Assembly (NCBI GenBank): GCA_019096195.1
Contig: JAGTXK010000139.1
Coordinates: 310,001 to 374,000 of the forward strand
Length of the DNA stretch: 64,000 nt
DNA from: Boletus sp. NGJ
Lineage: Eukaryota > Basidiomycota > Agaricomycetes > Boletales > Boletaceae
Direction: 5' to 3'
Shown: positions 60,693 to 64,000 of the stretch, piece after piece
Numbering within the stretch: the first letter of the stretch is position 1
How the letters are laid out: each line of letters begins with the position of its first letter
Translations under genes and position numbers: made by a program
The notes under the pieces: model-generated
Told to the model about the DNA's origin: nothing
Seen by the model: the letters and a program-made list of their open reading frames with translations, nothing else
Databases searched by the model: none

Positions 60693-61831
60693 ATGACCCC
60701 CAGAGCAAAGCTCACGAAGCGCCAGAAAAAAGGTATCGCCTTTCGAGAACGGAGGCATAGCAAAAGCAAGGACTTTCCACCAGATATCATCAGCAACTTG
60801 GAGGACAAGATCGATGTCCCTAGCCTCGAAGATCAAATTCTTGTTGGTACTACACAAGGCCAACAAGGCCCTCAAGTCAGTGCAGAAGCTGTGGTCGGGA
60901 AAGGAAAAACAGGAGCGAAAGCAGAAGAAGCAAAAGGGCGGGTGGTGGTGGCAGCGAGGAAAAGAAAGCGGAAAATTAGTGAAGAAGAAAAGGGAACCCG
61001 TGGAGAGTCAGACAAACCGAAACCAAAGCGAAGAAAAGGGGATCCTCTCGTCGGTATGGAACAACCTGTAGAGGAACACGTCGGAGCTGGGGAGACAGAG
61101 AGGGAGAGCGAGAAGACGAAGCAGAGATTCATTCTTTTTCTTGGTACGCTATCTATTGTCGATCCTTCATGGTTTTCCTCACTCCCCGTCAGGTAATCTG
61201 AAATATACCACGACCCCGGAAACCATCCAAGCACATTTCTCAGTATGCGGTGCGTGTCGATGTGAGCTTGTTGAGCTGGGATGTTCACGTCTTGAAAGTT
61301 CCACCACCCACTGTACGGCTACTAACACCTAAACCGTCTACCAAATCACCCCCGAAACCTGTCAGTAAATCCAAAGGTTGCGCTTTCTTGGAATTCAAGC
61401 ACCGTGGTGCGCTTCAGCAGGGGCTCAAACTTCACCATTCACAACTCGACGGACGCCAGATCAACGTAGAACTGACTGCCGGTGGAGGTGGAAAAGGCTT
61501 GCCCCGCATGAAGAAGCTCAAAGAGCGTAATAAAGAGTTGGAAGTACAACGGGTATGCCCTAACAGCATAGCTGATTTGACGCAACTTATCCGGCTCTTG
61601 TAGTGGAAGCGGCAGGATCCCAGGTTGAGTGCACAATCTAGCGGTACCCAACGGTTCTCGGCCACGTCTGGTGTAGAGCAAACTCCCACTCACAAGCGAA
61701 CTTGGACAACCGGTGATATCGAAGCAAAAGAGACCCACCGAGGCGGCCAAAAACATCAGAGGGGCTCTAAAAAACGGGGATCTCTGGCGCAAGAATTCCG
61801 AACAGGCGTCAACGCCATACCAATAGGATAG
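60693..61831 (+). CDS. NOP6: RRM protein of ribosome biogenesis, NOP6 type
   Basis: Nucleolar RNA-binding protein related to yeast Nop6, which acts early in small-subunit assembly. ATG 60693 gives MTPRAKLTKRQKKGIAFRER, a basic start. A lysine- and glutamate-rich region (RKRKRKISEEEKGTRG, KPKPKRRKGDP) leads to one RRM split by introns: FILFLGNLKYTTTPETIQAHF, RNP2 in LFLGNL, then SKGCAFLEFKHRGALQQGLK with RNP1 KGCAFLEF, and LDGRQINVELTAGGGGKG. The tail is basic, KRQDPRLS to AQEFRTGVNAIPIG. Four introns. Nop6 over other single-RRM proteins is chosen for the GGGGK tail after the RRM. Confidence 0.82.
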
Positions 61832-61933
61832 AACCATGTACAATGGTTGTCAATCGGTGTCATCAAGTGTCCATTACGTGCAACGATTTAATCCATTAGA
61901 GAGTGGCCGGCAGCGTGGCGCTCAACGTCCGCT

Positions 61934-63274
61934 TTATGAAACAAGAATAAAAACAAGGAACTGGAAACGCCGTCAGTTGAATTCCTCAAGAAGTTGAAAA
62001 GGAGACTCACGAAAACAATCAACACACCAAAAACCTTGAGCATCAGCCACCGATTACTTGATATACTGGCGTAGTATTTAAGTAATTCTCTTTGAGCTCC
62101 ACTGACATTCGACGCAATATCTATCGTGTCAGCATCGATCCGTTGTACCGTTTCACGCTGTTCTGCAACCATATGCGCCAGTTGAGTGAATATCTGCCCC
62201 AATTCCGCTATTGTAGACTCAATCGACTCGATTGCTGTTGAGCGCGATTGGATATATGAATCCTGGTTGCTGGTTGGTGTGTGGTCCGCGTAAGAAGAAT
62301 GTTCCATACCTGTTGTTCTACTAACTGCATCTGCGAAAAGGCACCATGAGCAGCTGTACCACCCTCAGCGGCATCCAAGTCCATTGCTAGAACGTCGCTA
62401 TTTTGCGTCGGTCTTCCCTTTCCTTTGGAGCTTGGACGGCTTCCACTGCCGTCACCCATTGGATCATGTCTTCCATTCAACAGAAGTGAATCTGTGTACA
62501 ATTAGCCGAGATTGTGGGATAGCGACCGTTGACAGCATGCTCACTTTGGGGCGCCTGGTGGGCTGCTGCGGCTGTGGAGTACATGAATTGCTCTGTGCGG
62601 TCCTTTGACTCCTTCATATTCTACACAACACCCAGTCAAGCGATGCATTGAGGTAGAGAGGGTTATTAAACTTGCCTGCGTTCGGACCTCGAGCACATCC
62701 TTGAAGCTCATGCTAGTGTTTGCGAGTTTGCTCTGTAACATCATGACAATGTTGTGATTGTGTTCGTCGATTTGTTTATTCTCTGAAGACTTTGAACCAC
62801 CCTGGGCATTGTGTTGCTTAAGGAACGATTGTAGAGCGGCTATCTGTCGGTTTATGTTGGCTATGTCTTGTTTGATAATGTAGGTCAGTTCCTGGATGAG
62901 TGGAGGCGGGACGTATGAGCACTGGAGAACACAGAATACAGGGTGCATGGAAAAGACACGTACACTGATCTCGACGGGGCGATCGTCGAACAATGTTTTA
63001 CGCTTCGCGACTAGAGGCAGGTTGAGTCAACGAACCGACGGCAGCCGCCGGAGGACAACTTACGGTGTGCAAGCTTTCCAAGCTTGATGGTGGTGCTGCC
63101 GATATCTTTGCCAATGGTCGAGGCCATTCGCGAAAACTCGGTCTTGGGTGTACCATTGGCATGACCGTGGAGCAGGCGCTGTTTCGCGTCCGCAGTTCTT
63201 GGGGGTAGAGACGACCTGTTTCGTATAGAGTCGACACAGGTGCGGAATTCGTTGGTACGATCCTGGATTGCCAT
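61934..63274 (-). CDS. SED5: Golgi syntaxin SED5 (Qa-SNARE)
   Basis: Qa-SNARE of the cis-Golgi, partner of SLY1. ATG 63274 gives MAIQDRTNEFRTCVDSIRNR, then SEFSRMASTIGKDIGSTTIKL-like and LFDDRPVEISELTYIIKQDI across introns. Next come IAALQSFLKQHNAQGGSK, NHNIVMMLQSKLANTSMSFKD and the linker. The SNARE motif is STAIESIESTIAELGQIFTQ, whose Q is the zero layer, then LAHMVAEQRETVQRIDADTI. The tail anchor WLMLKVFGVLIVFFLVFILVS is split by the last intron (stop TAA 61934-61936). An open frame upstream of 63274 belongs to the neighbour's antisense. Divergent from the dehydrogenase with 147 bp between starts. Confidence 0.92.
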
Positions 63275-63421
63275 GAGCTGGAGGAGTGTGGTCTGCGGAA
63301 AAGGCAACGTGACACGAATCCTCTCCGCGCCGGCACGGGAACCGGCAATCGCCGCCCGCTCGGCGCCGGGTGATCCGGTCGACGAGGATGTGGGCCACGC
63401 AATGTACTTTTGGAGTGGCGC

Positions 63422-64000
63422 ATGTTGTACGCCCTGCGACGCTCTGCTGTATACCAGGTTCAGCCGTTGGCACCACGCCTCTCCAGGTTGTTTAGCTCTC
63501 GTCCTGCGCTCAGCAACGCTCGTTTTCAGTCGCTGTCGACACGCCCCATCACGGCAAAAATAGACATGCCCTCGTTTCCGACGCCGAAATCCAAGGTCCT
63601 CGTACTCGGCGCAGGAAACTTTGGGAGCTGTCTCGCGGATCATCTCGGCGACTCTGATCATGAAGTATACATCTGGTCTCGACATGCTAGCTTCGTCGAA
63701 CATTTTAATGTACACCATCGCAATCCAACCTACCTAAAGAGCCACATCTTCTCGAGCAACATCCGCGCTGTCGGCCCAGAGATCCCAGATAAAGAGCAGA
63801 TTCACCAGATGGACGTCGTCTTATTCGCGATACCGACGCAAGGACTCAGGTAAGATTTGCATATCCCCCAAGTCTTCTCATCGTAACGCGGTTCACTGTT
63901 AGGGAAACTCTGATCAAACTCCGAGCCAGTCTGGTTGGAGAAAAACTGCCTCTGATGATTTTTGTGAACAAGGGTATAGAGACGGACACACAAGCGCTAA
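63422..64000 (+). CDS. GpsA-type glycerol-3-phosphate dehydrogenase, cut by window end
   Basis: NAD(P)-dependent glycerol-3-phosphate dehydrogenase of the bacterial GpsA type. ATG 63422 gives MLYALRRSAVYQ and a roughly 50-residue Arg- and Ser-rich presequence without acidic residues until DMPSFP, so mitochondrial import is likely; an internal ATG at 63566 could start a cytosolic form. The Rossmann motif is KVLVLGAGNFGSCLADHL, then YIWSRHASFVEHFN, RNPTYLKSHIFSSNIRAV and VVLFAIPTQGLR. After an intron (63852-63902 region) come ETLIKLRASLVG and LMIFVNKGIET, with the KG of the active-site block. The remainder lies outside. Confidence 0.85.

Overview
The window is nuclear DNA from a filamentous basidiomycete, most likely an Agaricomycete (mushroom-forming class). 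Nearly every gene is broken by several introns of about 45-60 bp with GT-AG ends, genes alternate strands with very short spacers, and several proteins are of types I associate with Agaricomycetes (F-box/LRR families, a beta-trefoil protein, PacC, a basic-secretory-protein peptidase). I place the class with fair confidence and cannot name a genus. I see 34 protein genes, about one per 1.9 kb, and no convincing tRNA, rRNA, CRISPR array, transposon or virus-like element. CDS spans below run from start codon to stop codon and include introns.

Layout. 1-16.5 kb: a cut F-box protein (-), WBP11 splicing factor (-), RNF10/Mag2 RING protein (+), an acid sphingomyelinase-like secreted phosphoesterase (-), a 1.56 kb gene-poor gap, the SM protein SLY1 (+, with apparent frame breaks), the mitochondrial Bax-inhibitor protein GHITM (-) and a LisH/WD40 TBL1-type corepressor (-). 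17-29 kb: DCAF11-like WD40 (+), a beta-trefoil protein (+), a secreted agmatinase (+), a PalI/Rim9 tetraspan protein (-), a GNAT acetyltransferase (-) and alanyl-tRNA synthetase (-). 29-41.5 kb: elongation factor 2 (+), an F-box-like LRR protein (+), FHIT hydrolase (-), FCP1 CTD phosphatase (+), a BSP peptidase (-), a bHLH factor (-) and a Zn2Cys6 protein (+). 41.5-64 kb: GPI-anchored PLC-like protein (+), UTP11 (-), a FAR1-like zinc protein (+), LSB5 (-), myosin regulatory light chain (-), PacC (+), TAF1 (-), PA28gamma (+), RRB1 (-), MGST3 (+), a basidiomycete hypothetical (+), NOP6 (+), SED5 (-) and a bacterial-type glycerol-3-phosphate dehydrogenase cut by the window end (+).

How they fit together. 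The content is mainly housekeeping: translation (AlaRS, EF-2), ribosome assembly (UTP11, RRB1, NOP6), transcription (TAF1, FCP1, TBL1), splicing (WBP11), ER-Golgi fusion (SLY1 and its usual partner SED5, at opposite ends), and ambient-pH signalling (a PalI-type membrane protein and PacC). Many neighbours are divergent with 100-300 bp shared promoters, and several of these carry a CACGTG E-box. The window also encodes a bHLH protein with the residue signature expected to read that box. No dedicated new system is obvious. The best leads are the bHLH with an AT-hook inside its loop, the apparent frame breaks in SLY1, the dual-start AlaRS, the FAR1-like protein and the mitochondrial GpsA-type dehydrogenase.
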